Assembly: GCF_003028575.1 (NCBI RefSeq)
Contig: NZ_PYUD01000003.1
Location: 310,001 to 374,000, forward strand
Direction of reading: 5' to 3'
Length of the DNA: 64,000 nt
Source of the DNA: Halomonas urumqiensis
GTDB taxonomy: Bacteria; Pseudomonadota; Gammaproteobacteria; Pseudomonadales; Halomonadaceae
Part shown: positions 19,115 to 29,685 of the stretch, piece after piece
How positions within the stretch are numbered: the stretch's first letter is position 1
Layout: every line of letters begins with the position of its first letter
The notes under the pieces: generated by a model
The model's input: the letters and a program-made list of their open reading frames with translations, nothing else
Databases searched by the model: none
Told to the model about the DNA's origin: nothing
Translations under genes and position numbers: made by a program

Positions 19115-20275
19115 TCAGTCGAGCAAGGATGGGTAATCGTCGGCGAAGATCTCGCGGGCGATGATCAGTTTCATGATTTCCGAGCTACCGGCGAGAATGC
19201 GTGCCACACGACCGTCGACGAACATGCGGCAGATCGGGGACTCCATCATGTAGCCGGTGCCGCCATGCAGTTGCACGCCGAGGTCGAGCATCCGCCACAG
19301 CGCTTCGCTGGACAGCAATTTGGCACGTGCCGCGCGTGCGCTGCTGAGCTGGCCTTCGTTGAGCCAGGTGGCGCACTGGTCGACGTAGACCTGCGCCATG
19401 TCGAGCTCGGCTTCGATCGCCGCCATCTGGAACTGCGTGTTCTGCTGAGCCGACAGCGGCTTGCCGAAGACACGCCGCTCCATGACAAACGTGCGGGTGA
19501 TGTCGAAGGCCTTCCGAGCCATGCCCACGTTCTGGAACGCGGCGAGCAGCCGCTCCTCGGCAAGGCCATGCATCAGGTAATGGAAGCCCTTGCTGGGGTC
19601 GCCCAGCACGTTGGCCTTGGGCACCTTGACGTCATGGAAGAACAGCTCGGCGGTGTCCTGGGCCGCGAGGCCCATCTTGTCGAGCTTTTTTCCGCGCTCG
19701 AAGCCCGGCATGCCGCGCTCGACCACCATCAGCGCCATGGCATGAGGGTTGTTTTCCGGGTCGGTCTTGGCGGCCACCACCACCAGGTCAGCCAGCAGTC
19801 CATTGGAGATGTAAGTCTTGGCGCCGTTGAGCAGGTAATGGTCGCCCATGTCGCGGGCGTGGGTGCGCATGCCGGCGAGGTCACTGCCGGCATCCGGCTC
19901 GGTCATGGCCACGGCGAGAATCGTCTCGCCGGACACGCAGCCGGGCAGCCAGCGTTGCTTCTGCTCGGCATTGCCGAAGGTATCGAGATAGGGCCCGACC
20001 AGCCGGCTATGCAAGGGGGCGAAGAATTCGAACACATCGGCCCGCGCTATCTCCTCGATGATCACCTGCTCGAAGCGGATGTCCCGGTCGCCCATCCCGC
20101 CATAGCATTCGTCGGGCCAGACCATCAGAAAGCCCTGCTCTCCGGCCTTGCGGTAGACCTCGCGGTCGACCACCCCCTGCTCGCGGAAGCGCGCCATGTG
20201 TGGCACCACCTCAGCGGCGAGAAAGCGGCGATACGCCTGGCGAAACATCGTCTGCTCTTCGGTAAACGCTCTCAT
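19115..20275 (-). CDS. acyl-CoA dehydrogenase, long-chain/isovaleryl type
   Basis: FAD-dependent enzyme that introduces the 2,3 double bond of acyl-CoA; 386 aa from the ATG at 20275, preceded by GGGGAG. The C-terminal motif reads ILAGSSEIMK, with alanine where medium-chain enzymes carry the catalytic glutamate. A glutamate at residue 241 (AEERLL) instead matches the catalytic position of long-chain and isovaleryl-CoA dehydrogenases. FAD segments (MTEPDAGSDLAGM, TYISNG) are intact. The placement of the base suggests long or branched substrates. The frame is open about 57 codons upstream but lacks family similarity there. Confidence 0.93.
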   Translation of the reverse strand: MRAFTEEQTMFRQAYRRFLAAEVVPHMARFREQGVVDREVYRKAGEQGFLMVWPDECYGGMGDRDIRFEQVIIEEIARADVFEFFAPLHSRLVGPYLDTFGNAEQKQRWLPGCVSGETILAVAMTEPDAGSDLAGMRTHARDMGDHYLLNGAKTYISNGLLADLVVVAAKTDPENNPHAMALMVVERGMPGFERGKKLDKMGLAAQDTAELFFHDVKVPKANVLGDPSKGFHYLMHGLAEERLLAAFQNVGMARKAFDITRTFVMERRVFGKPLSAQQNTQFQMAAIEAELDMAQVYVDQCATWLNEGQLSSARAARAKLLSSEALWRMLDLGVQLHGGTGYMMESPICRMFVDGRVARILAGSSEIMKLIIAREIFADDYPSLLD

Positions 20276-20318
20276 CGTAAGGCTCCCCGTGATCGGCTGG
20301 CTGGCAAGGAAGACGGCA

Positions 20319-22484
20319 TCACCGCAAGCTCTCGCCAGCGGCGGCTTTCTCGCGCACGATGGCGGGGGCGGCGAAGCGCTCGCCATAGCGCTTGGCAAGC
20401 TCCTCACAGCGCGCCACGAAGGCCGCCGGACCCTTTTTGCCGGCATGCGAACAGGTATTCACGAACTGGATGAAGCCACCGGTGTGCACCGGCGCGCCGA
20501 TGCCCAGGATCGAGCCGACATTGCCGTCGGCCACGCTGCCCAGCACCCCCTCCTGCAGGCACTTCAGCGTCTCGACGACCTGGCGGTACACCAGGCGGTC
20601 CTTGATATCGTCAGCGGCGAGGGTGAGCGTTGGCTGGTGATACATCTCGTAGAGATTCGGCCATATGGTCTTGCCGCCATCCTCGCGGTACTCGTAGAAA
20701 CCACCACCGTGATAGCGGCCACCGCGATCGAACACCCCGACCATGGTGTCGATCACCTCGCGCATCACCCGCTGCTCGCCATGCTTGTCCTGAACGCCCA
20801 TGGCCTTCCAGGTGGCCTGGGCCTTGCGCGTCAATTCCAGGCTGACTTCGTCATGCACGGCCAGTGGCCCCACCGGCATGCCCACCGCCTTGCCGAGGCT
20901 GTCGATCAACACCGGATCGACACCTTCGTGAAGCAGGCGCACGCCTTCGTCGAGATAGGTACCGAAGGTGCGTGACGTAAAGAAGCCCAGCGAGTCATTG
21001 ACGACAATCGGCGTCTTGCGGATCTGGAGGGTGTAGTCGAACGCCTTGGCGAGCGTCTCGTCGCTGGTCTGCTCGCCACAGATGATCTCGACCAGCGGCA
21101 TCTTGTCGACCGGCGAGAAAAAGTGGATACCGATGAAGTTCTCGGGCTTGCGGCTGGCCTCGGCCAGTTGCGTGATCGGCAACGACGAGGTATTGGACCC
21201 CCACACCACGTCCTCGGCCAGATGCGGCTCGGTGGCAGCAAGCAGGCGATTCTTGAGCTCGATGTCCTCGAATACCGCCTCGATGATCAGATCGCACCCG
21301 GCAAGGTCGGCATCATCGGCGGTGGTCGTGATGCGTGACAGCAGGTCGGCCTTCTTCGCCTCGCTGGCACGGCCACGTTCGATCTGCTTGTCGAGCAGGC
21401 GTGCCGAATAGGCCTTGCCACGCTCGGCGGCGTCCACCGAGATATCCTTGAGCACCACCTCGATGCCCGCGGCGGCACTTACGTAGGCGATACCCTGGCC
21501 CATCATGCCCGCCCCCAGCACGCCGACCCGCTCGACGTTGCGCTTTGCCACGCCGGCCGGGCGGCTGGCGCCACCTTTGACCTTGTTCATCTGGAAGAAG
21601 AAGGTCGAGATCATGTTCTTCGCTTCAGGCGTGGTGACCAGCCTGGTCAACCCTCGGCTCTCGATGCGCAGCGCGGTATCGACGTCCAGGCGCGCCGCTT
21701 CCAACGCGCAATCCAGAATCATCTCGGGCGCGGGCAGCAAGCCGCGTGTCTTCTTCTGCAGCATCGGCGCGGCCATCGTGACCAGTTGCGCCAGCGCCGG
21801 GGTGCCCGCCTTGCCGCCGGGCAGCTTGAACCCCTTGCGGTCCCAGGGCTGCTGCGCGGCGGTGTCATTGCCGCGCTGCTCGAGAATCCAGGAGCGCGCT
21901 CGCTCCAGCAGCACCTCGCGGCTTTCGACCAGCTCATCGACCAAGCCATCGGCCAGCGCCTTGGCCGGGGCAACCCGCTTGCCTTCCAGCAGGTAGGGAA
22001 GCGCGGCCTCGAGCCCCAGCAGGTTGACCAGGCGAACGATGCCGCCAGCGCCCGGCAGCAGGCCAAGCCCCACTTCGGGCAGGCCGATCTGGACTGACGT
22101 GTCGTCCCAGGCGATGCGCCGGTTGCAGGCCAGGCAGAGCTCGAAGCCGCCACCCAGCGCCGCGCCATTGATCGCGGCCACCACCGGCACCGGCAACCGC
22201 TCGAGACGCCGGAAATCACTCTTGATGGCCTCGGACAACGCCATGAAGGTGGCTTCTTCCCCGGGCTGGACCGCCAGCAGCTCGTTAAGGTCGCCACCGG
22301 CGAAGAACACCTTCTTGGCCGAGGCGAACACCACCCCGGCAAGACCTTCCTCGCCTTCCAGCCGCTCCAGCGTCTCGCGCATGGCGTCGCGGTATTCCTG
22401 GTTCATGGCATTGACCGGGCCGGTCTGATCCATGGTGATGGTGACGATGCCGTCGGCATCCTTCTGATATGCAAAGACACTCAT
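20319..22484 (-). CDS. fadB: fatty-acid oxidation multifunctional enzyme (FadB/FadJ type)
   Basis: Fused enoyl-CoA hydratase/3-hydroxyacyl-CoA dehydrogenase of 721 aa, the alpha subunit of a trifunctional complex with the thiolase encoded upstream. The hydratase half has both catalytic glutamates (Glu115 in GGGFEL, Glu137 in LPEVGLGLLPGAGG). The NAD+ motif GAGMMGQG is at 324-331, followed by the dehydrogenase signature IHFFSPVDKMPLVEII. The start is ATG 22484 with AAGGAA upstream. The gene is 28 bases downstream of the thiolase gene and 43 bases upstream of the acyl-CoA dehydrogenase gene. FadJ is an equally fair name. Confidence 0.93.
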   Translation of the reverse strand: MSVFAYQKDADGIVTITMDQTGPVNAMNQEYRDAMRETLERLEGEEGLAGVVFASAKKVFFAGGDLNELLAVQPGEEATFMALSEAIKSDFRRLERLPVPVVAAINGAALGGGFELCLACNRRIAWDDTSVQIGLPEVGLGLLPGAGGIVRLVNLLGLEAALPYLLEGKRVAPAKALADGLVDELVESREVLLERARSWILEQRGNDTAAQQPWDRKGFKLPGGKAGTPALAQLVTMAAPMLQKKTRGLLPAPEMILDCALEAARLDVDTALRIESRGLTRLVTTPEAKNMISTFFFQMNKVKGGASRPAGVAKRNVERVGVLGAGMMGQGIAYVSAAAGIEVVLKDISVDAAERGKAYSARLLDKQIERGRASEAKKADLLSRITTTADDADLAGCDLIIEAVFEDIELKNRLLAATEPHLAEDVVWGSNTSSLPITQLAEASRKPENFIGIHFFSPVDKMPLVEIICGEQTSDETLAKAFDYTLQIRKTPIVVNDSLGFFTSRTFGTYLDEGVRLLHEGVDPVLIDSLGKAVGMPVGPLAVHDEVSLELTRKAQATWKAMGVQDKHGEQRVMREVIDTMVGVFDRGGRYHGGGFYEYREDGGKTIWPNLYEMYHQPTLTLAADDIKDRLVYRQVVETLKCLQEGVLGSVADGNVGSILGIGAPVHTGGFIQFVNTCSHAGKKGPAAFVARCEELAKRYGERFAAPAIVREKAAAGESLR

Positions 22485-22512
22485 GAGGCTTTCCTTGAAA
22501 CGGATGGATCGG

Positions 22513-23721
22513 TCAGACGCGCTCGATGATCGTGGAGATACCCATGCCACCGCCGACGCACAACGACAGCATCCCGCGCTTGAGGCCACGCCGTTCCAGC
22601 TCGTCGAGCATGATGCTGACCAACATGCCGCCGGTGGCGCCCAGCGGGTGCCCCATGGCGATCGAGCCACCGTTGACGTTGGTCACCGAGGCATCGATGC
22701 CCAGGTCCTTCATGTAGCGCAGGGCCACCGAGGCAAAGGCCTCGTTGATCTCCCAGAGGTAGATATCGTCGGGCGTCAGGCCAGCGGTCTTCAGACACTT
22801 GAGGGCGGCGGGGCCGGGGCCCGCAAGCATGATCACCGGGTCGGTGGCCAGCACCGCTGTTGCCACCACACGGCCGCGTGGCGCAAGGCCGAGGTCGCGT
22901 CCGGCCTGCTCGGTGCCGATCAGCACGGCACTGGCGCCATCGACGATGCCGGAAGAGTTTCCCGGGGTGTGCACGTGCTCGATACGCTCGACCTCGGGAT
23001 AGTGGCGCAGCGCCACGTCGTCGAAGCCAAACTGGCCCATGGTGGTGAAAGAGGGCTTGAGCGCGGCCAGGCCTTGCAGGGTGGTAGCCGGCTTGATGAA
23101 GTCGTCACGCTCGAGAATCAACAGCCCATTGCGGTCAAGGACCGGCAGCACCGAACGGTCGAAATAGCCGTTGTCGCGGGCATTGGCGGCACGCAGCTGT
23201 GACTGCAGGGCGAAGGCATCGACATCCTCGCGGGAGTAGCCGTCGATGGTGGCGATCAGGTCGGCGCCGATGCCCTGGGGTACGAAGCCGGTTTTCATCG
23301 AAAAACCGGGATCTCCCCCCATGGCGCCACCGTTGGAGCCCATCGGCACCCGCGACATGCACTCGATGCCGCCGGCCACTACCAGTTGGTCCCATCCCGA
23401 GGCGACCTTCTGGGCGGCGGTATTGACGGCCTCGAGGCCCGAGGCGCAAAAGCGGTCGAGCTGGACGCCGGCAACCGACTGGTCCCATTCGGCGTTCTGC
23501 ACGATCATCTTGGTGACATCGCTGCCCTGCTCACTGACCGGCGTGACACAACCGAACACCACGTCGTCGACATAGGCGGTATCGAGATCGAGCCGTTGCT
23601 GCAGCCCCCTGAGCAGTCCGGCGCCCAGGTCGACTGGCTTCACTTCATGGAGGGTGCCGTCGATCTTGCCCTTGCTGCGGGGAGTGCGTACCGCCTCATA
23701 GATAAATGCCTGATTGCTCAT
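22513..23721 (-). CDS. fadA: acetyl-CoA C-acyltransferase (3-ketoacyl-CoA thiolase)
   Basis: Thiolytic cleavage of 3-ketoacyl-CoA; 402 aa. The acylated nucleophile is Cys92 ([11 protein letters not shown]), with a histidine in GHPLGATGG and the general base Cys388 in SLCVGGGMG. The ATG at 23721 is preceded by GGGAG and is preferred over one six codons upstream. First gene of the fadA-fadB-ACAD-SDR operon, divergent from an AraC regulator; the promoter lies in the 149-base gap that carries two direct repeats. Confidence 0.94.
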   Translation of the reverse strand: MSNQAFIYEAVRTPRSKGKIDGTLHEVKPVDLGAGLLRGLQQRLDLDTAYVDDVVFGCVTPVSEQGSDVTKMIVQNAEWDQSVAGVQLDRFCASGLEAVNTAAQKVASGWDQLVVAGGIECMSRVPMGSNGGAMGGDPGFSMKTGFVPQGIGADLIATIDGYSREDVDAFALQSQLRAANARDNGYFDRSVLPVLDRNGLLILERDDFIKPATTLQGLAALKPSFTTMGQFGFDDVALRHYPEVERIEHVHTPGNSSGIVDGASAVLIGTEQAGRDLGLAPRGRVVATAVLATDPVIMLAGPGPAALKCLKTAGLTPDDIYLWEINEAFASVALRYMKDLGIDASVTNVNGGSIAMGHPLGATGGMLVSIMLDELERRGLKRGMLSLCVGGGMGISTIIERV

Positions 23722-23776
23722 GCCCAACTCCCGAACCATTAGACGTTGTTACAAAATAAACAAGATGCGCCTATTG

Positions 23777-23816
23777 TTTCGGGACAGGACCCCGCCAACA
23801 ATGTTATTTCGGGTCA
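23777..23816. promoter_or_regulatory. direct repeats, candidate AraC binding sites
   Basis: TTTCGGGACA (23777-23786) and TTTCGGGTCA (23807-23816) are direct repeats with one mismatch, exactly 30 bp apart (about three helical turns), midway between fadA and the AraC gene. AraC-type regulators bind direct repeats on one DNA face, so this is a good candidate operator for the fad operon. Confidence 0.55.
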
Positions 23817-23870
23817 AAAATAGACATTAAGTGACACCCATAAACGACTTTTGGTGGAGACCGACACAGC

Positions 23871-24878
23871 ATGCATTCGATCACCATTGCCTCACCTTTC
23901 GTGCACCAGGCGTTGGCCGGGGCAAAACCGGCGGGGATTGATATCGAGGGGCTTTTGCGAGAATGCGGGATCTCTCCCATGGTATTGCGCCTGGGGCGGG
24001 CGCGAGTCACCCTTGCGCAATTCACTTGCCTGTTGCGCGCACTGGTGGCGCGCATGGACGACGAGGCGGTGGGCATGCTCGAGCGCCCGCAGCGGCGCGG
24101 CTACCTGGAGATGATGGGCCATGCGCTGATCAGCGCGCCGACCCTGGGGGAAGCATGGCAACGCGGGGTGCGTTACCAGAATCTGTTCGAGAACAGCCTG
24201 TCGGCCGAGCTCATCGAGGACGACGACAGCGGCATGTATCGCCTCACGCGCCTGCCTGGCCAGACAGTCCGCAATTCGTTCATCATCGAGCAAACCCTGA
24301 TGAACATGCATCGCTTCCATGCCTGGCTGACAAAGTCGCGCATCCCGATCCGGCGGGTGACGTTGGACTACCCGCCACCCAGCCATATCGACGAATATCG
24401 CTACCTGTTCTTCGGCGCACCGATCTATTTCAATCAGCCGGACATCAGTCTGACCTTCGACCGCGCGCTGCTCAACCTGCCCAACAAGCAGACCGTCGAG
24501 ACCCTGGCGACCTTCGTGCAGCGTGCCCCGCTCGATCTGTTCACGCCTCTCAGTGGGGCCAGCAGCCTGCGCGGAACAATTCGCGCCTGGATCGAGGCGC
24601 AGATGAAAGAGGGCCTGCCATCGCCTTCCCTGGAAGACGCCGGCGACACCTTCGGTATCCACCCCCAGACGCTGCGCCGCCGTCTGCGCGCCGAAGATGC
24701 CACCTATCAGGACATCAAGGCCCAAGCCAGGCGCGACCTGGCCATGCACCTGCTCAACGAGACCAGCGATTCAGTGGAAAGCATCGCCATCCAGGTCGGC
24801 TTTTCGGAGCCCAGCGCCTTCATCCGAGCCTTTCGCGGCTGGACCGGGCTGACCCCGCTTGGCTATCGCAAGGGCTAG
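23871..24878 (+). CDS. AraC family regulator of the fad operon
   Basis: A 335-residue regulator with an N-terminal arabinose-binding-like domain of the OruR/ArgR-like type (about 15-210) and a C-terminal AraC double HTH (about 235-335: FGIHPQTLRRRLRAE, then SVESIAIQVGFSEPSAFIRAFRGWTG). The final PLGYRKG is the typical end. It is divergent from the fadA operon and probably activates it in response to an acid or acyl-CoA. Confidence 0.92.
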   Translation: MHSITIASPFVHQALAGAKPAGIDIEGLLRECGISPMVLRLGRARVTLAQFTCLLRALVARMDDEAVGMLERPQRRGYLEMMGHALISAPTLGEAWQRGVRYQNLFENSLSAELIEDDDSGMYRLTRLPGQTVRNSFIIEQTLMNMHRFHAWLTKSRIPIRRVTLDYPPPSHIDEYRYLFFGAPIYFNQPDISLTFDRALLNLPNKQTVETLATFVQRAPLDLFTPLSGASSLRGTIRAWIEAQMKEGLPSPSLEDAGDTFGIHPQTLRRRLRAEDATYQDIKAQARRDLAMHLLNETSDSVESIAIQVGFSEPSAFIRAFRGWTGLTPLGYRKG

Positions 24879-24903
24879 GCGCAAGGGCTAGGCACGAGGC
24901 AAG

Positions 24904-26292
24904 CTAGCCCTCGACGAGACGTGCCGCAGGCCTTTGCCAGGCAATCAACAGGCTGACCAGGGTGGAGGCGGCAAGCGCGGCGAGAAACGGCGGCAGCGTG
25001 GGAATACTGTCCGGGAAGCTGGCGGCAAGCGCCCCCGCGGCAATGCTGCCACTGGCGACCCAGCCCGGCAGGATAGCGCCCAGCATGCCGGCCACCCCGC
25101 CCGCCACGGCGGCAAGCGGGCTCATGCGCCGCCAAAGGCCAAGCAATACCGGCACCACGATGGCGGCGCACAGCAGATCGGCGATCAAAAACAGCCTGAG
25201 CACCGACAACCCCTGCAGCGCCACCACCACTACCGGCACCATCAACGCCACCGTGGTCAACCGTGCCGCACCGATCGACAGCCCGCGCTTGCCCGAGCCC
25301 GCCACCACCAGCGAGGCGATACCGTTCTGCAGGGTATCCACGCTCGAGGCCACGAGAGTCACGGCCAGCACGAGTGCCGGCAGCGCCAGCCAACCCGGCG
25401 CTTCCGTCAGCAAGGCGAAGAATGGAATCGGCGGCTCACCGAGCGCCACGCCGCTCATCGCCGCCAGCATGCCCAGACCACCAACCACTGCCACGACCGC
25501 CACGGTGATGGCCCCGCCCAGCCAGGCCCCGCGTCCCAGTGCCCGGTCATCACGGGCCGCCCACACGCGCTGCCAGTAGCCTTGATGGAAGAGGTTGGCC
25601 GCGGTAACGGCAATCACCAGGGTCAGCGCCACGGAAAGTGCGCTGCCAACGGGGATCGACGGTATCACCGCATCCGCCGGCATCTCCGGCAACCGCGCAA
25701 GCGCCACGCCGCCGACCACCACCAGCAGAACGATCAACAGCCACGCCTGCCAGCGGTCGGTGGCAAGGCTTGCGCGCAGCCCGCCCAGCGCGGTGTAGAG
25801 CAGCGTGGTGATGGCCACACCGACCACCACCAGCGCCGGTGGCACATCGGAAAGCAGCGCGGTGATGGCGCCAATGGCGGTCAGCTCAGCGGCCAGGAAG
25901 CAGGCCATGTAGGCCACCGAGACCAGCGACACCCAGCGCCGCACGCCGGCGCCGTAGCACGCCTCGGCAAATTCGCCGATGCTGCGCCCTTCCGGCAGCC
26001 GACGACGAATGGCCGGGCCATAAAGGCCCAGCACGATGAACGGCAGGGCCGAGCCGATGGCATAACCGGCAAGGGCCAAGGGACCGACAAAGGCGCCGAT
26101 CTCCGGCGGTGCGAAGAGAATCCACGCGCCCATGCCCGAGGCCAGGAACGACAAGCCCAACGCCTGGGCGCCCTGGGAGTTTCGCGCGGTGACGTAGTCA
26201 TCGAGCGGGCCATCGGCCCGGCGGGCCCGCAGGCCCAGATACGCAAAGCAGAAAAGCGCCGCGCCAAGCACGGCTGACGTCAGGTAGGGCAT
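24904..26292 (-). CDS. sodium:solute symporter, TPP-riboswitch controlled (putative thiamine/HMP importer)
   Basis: A 462-residue inner-membrane protein with about 12-13 hydrophobic helices of the SSS family (GMGAWILFAPPEIGAF near the N-terminus; GGLRASLATDRWQAWL in the middle; the SSVDTLQNGIASLVV Na+-site region). A TPP aptamer directly precedes its start codon, so the gene is off when thiamine diphosphate is plentiful. This strongly implies import of thiamine or a precursor such as HMP. The symporter type described as ThiV in comparative studies of THI elements is the closest functional idea; the substrate is inferred from regulation, not from sequence. Confidence 0.88.
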   Translation of the reverse strand: MPYLTSAVLGAALFCFAYLGLRARRADGPLDDYVTARNSQGAQALGLSFLASGMGAWILFAPPEIGAFVGPLALAGYAIGSALPFIVLGLYGPAIRRRLPEGRSIGEFAEACYGAGVRRWVSLVSVAYMACFLAAELTAIGAITALLSDVPPALVVVGVAITTLLYTALGGLRASLATDRWQAWLLIVLLVVVGGVALARLPEMPADAVIPSIPVGSALSVALTLVIAVTAANLFHQGYWQRVWAARDDRALGRGAWLGGAITVAVVAVVGGLGMLAAMSGVALGEPPIPFFALLTEAPGWLALPALVLAVTLVASSVDTLQNGIASLVVAGSGKRGLSIGAARLTTVALMVPVVVVALQGLSVLRLFLIADLLCAAIVVPVLLGLWRRMSPLAAVAGGVAGMLGAILPGWVASGSIAAGALAASFPDSIPTLPPFLAALAASTLVSLLIAWQRPAARLVEG

Positions 26293-26395
26293 GTCGCACT
26301 TCCTCCGCCGGCATTAACCGGATCAGGTTCCAGGGTCGGCCGCGTGGCCCTCTCAGCCCCCGCACATCCCATGCGGAGGGACTCCCCTGGCGACA
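26292..26395 (-). promoter_or_regulatory. TPP riboswitch (THI element)
   Basis: Read on the minus strand, the conserved parts of the thiamine diphosphate aptamer are clear: CUGAGAGGG, then ACCCUGGAACCUGAUC, then GGUUAAUGCCGGCGGAGG. The Shine-Dalgarno sequence GGAGG (26302-26306) lies inside the conserved 3' strand, 8 bases from the AUG. A 6-bp closing helix pairs 26390-26395 with 26292-26297, including the A of the start codon. Ligand binding should therefore hide the ribosome site directly, without a separate expression platform. Confidence 0.96.
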
Positions 26396-26424
26396 GTGAA
26401 TGAATTGTATGGGTAAGCGCTAAA

Positions 26425-26453
26425 GTTGGGTGAGCGCTGGCCGATCACCCAAC
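26425..26453. promoter_or_regulatory. inverted repeat upstream of hypothetical gene
   Basis: Perfect 9-bp arms GTTGGGTGA and TCACCCAAC separated by 11 bases, between the riboswitch and the hypothetical gene. No T-run follows, so an operator or mRNA leader structure is more likely than a terminator. Confidence 0.4.
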
Positions 26454-26515
26454 AACGACCCATCGGCATCATAGCAGCACGGGTCTTCCCCCGACCACCG
26501 CCCGGAACACTGCCA

Positions 26516-27193
26516 ATGCCCTTCACGGAAGCCAAGGAACACGCCCCAGGCCGCCTGCACACGATCTTCGCCGAGCCCTACGCCGCCTTCGACAACGAGG
26601 TACCGGAGCGCTTGCTGCATCTGCGAATCGCGGTGAAAGAGCTGCTCGGCACGCCGATGGTCGACCACCGGCTCACCCTGCGGGTCATCCACGGCTGGGA
26701 AAACGGGGGTTTCGAGGTGGCCGATCTTGCCCACAGCGATCACCTCATCGACTCGCTCGAGGCCTTCGCCGAGGTCACCGAACGCTATCGCCTGGCCTTC
26801 GAGGCCGGCGCCCCATTGCCCCGCGACACCGTTTCACTACTCGCCCACCCCCTGGCTCAAGCCATCGCCGCCGCCGAGGCCAGCGGCGAAGGCCTGGACA
26901 ACGACACGCGCACCCTCCCCTCACGCTGGCCCGCCTTCCCACAAGGCCTGATCCTCTACACCCTGTTCAAGGTCTACCACCGCCTCACCTACGGCGAGGA
27001 CGACGCCTACCGCTCGATCCGCCTCAGCACATCGGACGGCGAGTGCGAGGTTCATGAATTTCACCTGGAAGAAGGCGAGTTCGCGGTCATCTCCCCCCCT
27101 GAAGGCGAGCAAGCCACCAGCGTGCTGGTGCTGCACGAAAGCCAGCTCGCGCCAGTACTACAACTGCTGGAGGAGTGTCCTTTAGGCACCTGA
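26516..27193 (+). CDS. hypothetical protein
   Basis: A 225-residue protein that I do not recognise. It is acidic and soluble, with no signal peptide or membrane segment. It opens with a helical, charged region (PERLLHLRIAVKELLGT) and ends with a beta-rich acidic stretch (CEVHEFHLEEGEFAVISPP). Codon usage matches its neighbours, which supports it being real. The start is uncertain: the ATG at 26516 gives a sensible N-terminus but lacks a clear ribosome binding site, and the frame is open to a GTG at 26426 inside the inverted repeat. It converges with the AhpD-like gene. Confidence 0.6.
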   Translation: MPFTEAKEHAPGRLHTIFAEPYAAFDNEVPERLLHLRIAVKELLGTPMVDHRLTLRVIHGWENGGFEVADLAHSDHLIDSLEAFAEVTERYRLAFEAGAPLPRDTVSLLAHPLAQAIAAAEASGEGLDNDTRTLPSRWPAFPQGLILYTLFKVYHRLTYGEDDAYRSIRLSTSDGECEVHEFHLEEGEFAVISPPEGEQATSVLVLHESQLAPVLQLLEECPLGT

Positions 27194-27200
27194 GCATGTC

Positions 27201-27788
27201 TCACTGCCCCCTCGGCACCCGCCCCATCAGGAAGAACTCCTCGTTGGGCGGCGTGCCGGCGAGGGTGACCAGGCGGTTGGACATACCGAAGAAGGCGGCG
27301 ATGGCGCCGATGTCCCAGATGTCGTCCTGGGTGAAGCCGGTTTCCAGCAGGCGGGTCTGCCACTCGTCGGTGAGTTCACCAAGCTCAAGACCGGAGTGGA
27401 AGGCGAAATCGAGCATCACCCGGTGGCGCTCGCTCAAATCGGCGACGCGGTGGTTGACTGCCACCTGATCGGCCAGCAACGGGTCCTTGCTGTAGATACG
27501 CACCAGCGCACCGTGGGCCACCACGCAGTAGAGACAGCGGTTGCGGGCACTGGTGGCCACCACGATCATCTCCTTCTCGGCCTTGGTCAGGGTGTCGGAC
27601 TCCCGTTCCATCAGCGCATCGTGGTAGGCGAAGAAGGCACGAAACTCCGCCGGCCGGTGGGCCAGCATCAGAAACACGTTGGGAATGAAGCCGGCCTTCT
27701 CCTGTACCTTGAGCATCGCATCGCGGATGTCCTCGGGAAGGTCCTGGATCGATTCGGGAATCGGAAAGCGGCTGATCGGGGTGGTCAT
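27201..27788 (-). CDS. AhpD-like peroxidase-related enzyme (carboxymuconolactone decarboxylase family)
   Basis: A 195-residue alpha-helical protein of the AhpD/CMD fold. The redox motif CLYCVVAH gives Cys85 and Cys88 with His92, the arrangement used by alkylhydroperoxidases. The C-terminal half (GFTQDDIWDIGAIAAFFGMSNRL) is typical of the uncharacterised peroxidase-related subfamily. The ATG at 27788 is chosen for its GGAG 5 bases upstream; an open extension to 27899 crosses into the terminator region. It stands alone downstream of mmsA. Confidence 0.9.
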   Translation of the reverse strand: MTTPISRFPIPESIQDLPEDIRDAMLKVQEKAGFIPNVFLMLAHRPAEFRAFFAYHDALMERESDTLTKAEKEMIVVATSARNRCLYCVVAHGALVRIYSKDPLLADQVAVNHRVADLSERHRVMLDFAFHSGLELGELTDEWQTRLLETGFTQDDIWDIGAIAAFFGMSNRLVTLAGTPPNEEFFLMGRVPRGQ

Positions 27789-27898
27789 GTTGGCTCCATG
27801 GGCAGACATTGCGGTGGCAGACATCCAGTTAACGTCAACGTTAGCTTGTCGTCCATACGCCTTCTGTCTCCCTTGGCTTTCCAAGCGATACGAACGCA

Positions 27899-27930
27899 CG
27901 CGGCCCCGCCTCTTGCGAGGCGGGGCCGCG
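27899..27930 (-). terminator. terminator hairpin after mmsA
   Basis: Perfect 14-bp stem CGCGGCCCCGCCTC with its complement around a 4-base loop, 20 bases after the mmsA stop. The stem is very strong, although the T-run is poor on both strands. Confidence 0.7.
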
Positions 27931-27950
27931 TTGTCACTGCGCGTAGGGAA

Positions 27951-29450
<1,500 letters not shown>

Positions 29451-29532
29451 GGTGCGTGCTCCTTTTTATAAGAACATAAGAATTTATTGGCAACCTGGTG
29501 GCTGTCTGTTCGATAACAAGACTTCGACTTTA

Positions 29533-29632
29533 TGTGCATATCAGCACGAAGCTGGATAACAACGAGTCTATCCAGTGCCCATGGAGGCTGACAACACACA
29601 CTCAGGCACATTACTTGTGCACCAGCGCACAA
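29533..29632. promoter_or_regulatory. two GTGC-N6-GCAC dyads, candidate LysR boxes
   Basis: GTGC-N6-GCAC occurs at 29534-29547 and again at 29617-29630; the second is extended to TTGTGC/GCACAA. Both lie between mmsA and the divergent LysR gene, 83 bp apart. The shape matches T-N11-A type LysR sites. Confidence 0.5.
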
Positions 29633-29685
29633 CCAGCGATCATTGAAGCCGCCCTACCCCCACTCTCCAGCATGGAAACGCCGCG

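Noticed and set aside
22485..22670. N-terminal extension of the FadB-like protein
   Set aside because: These codons overlap the thiolase gene in another frame and have no similarity to FadB; ATG 22484 fits the family.
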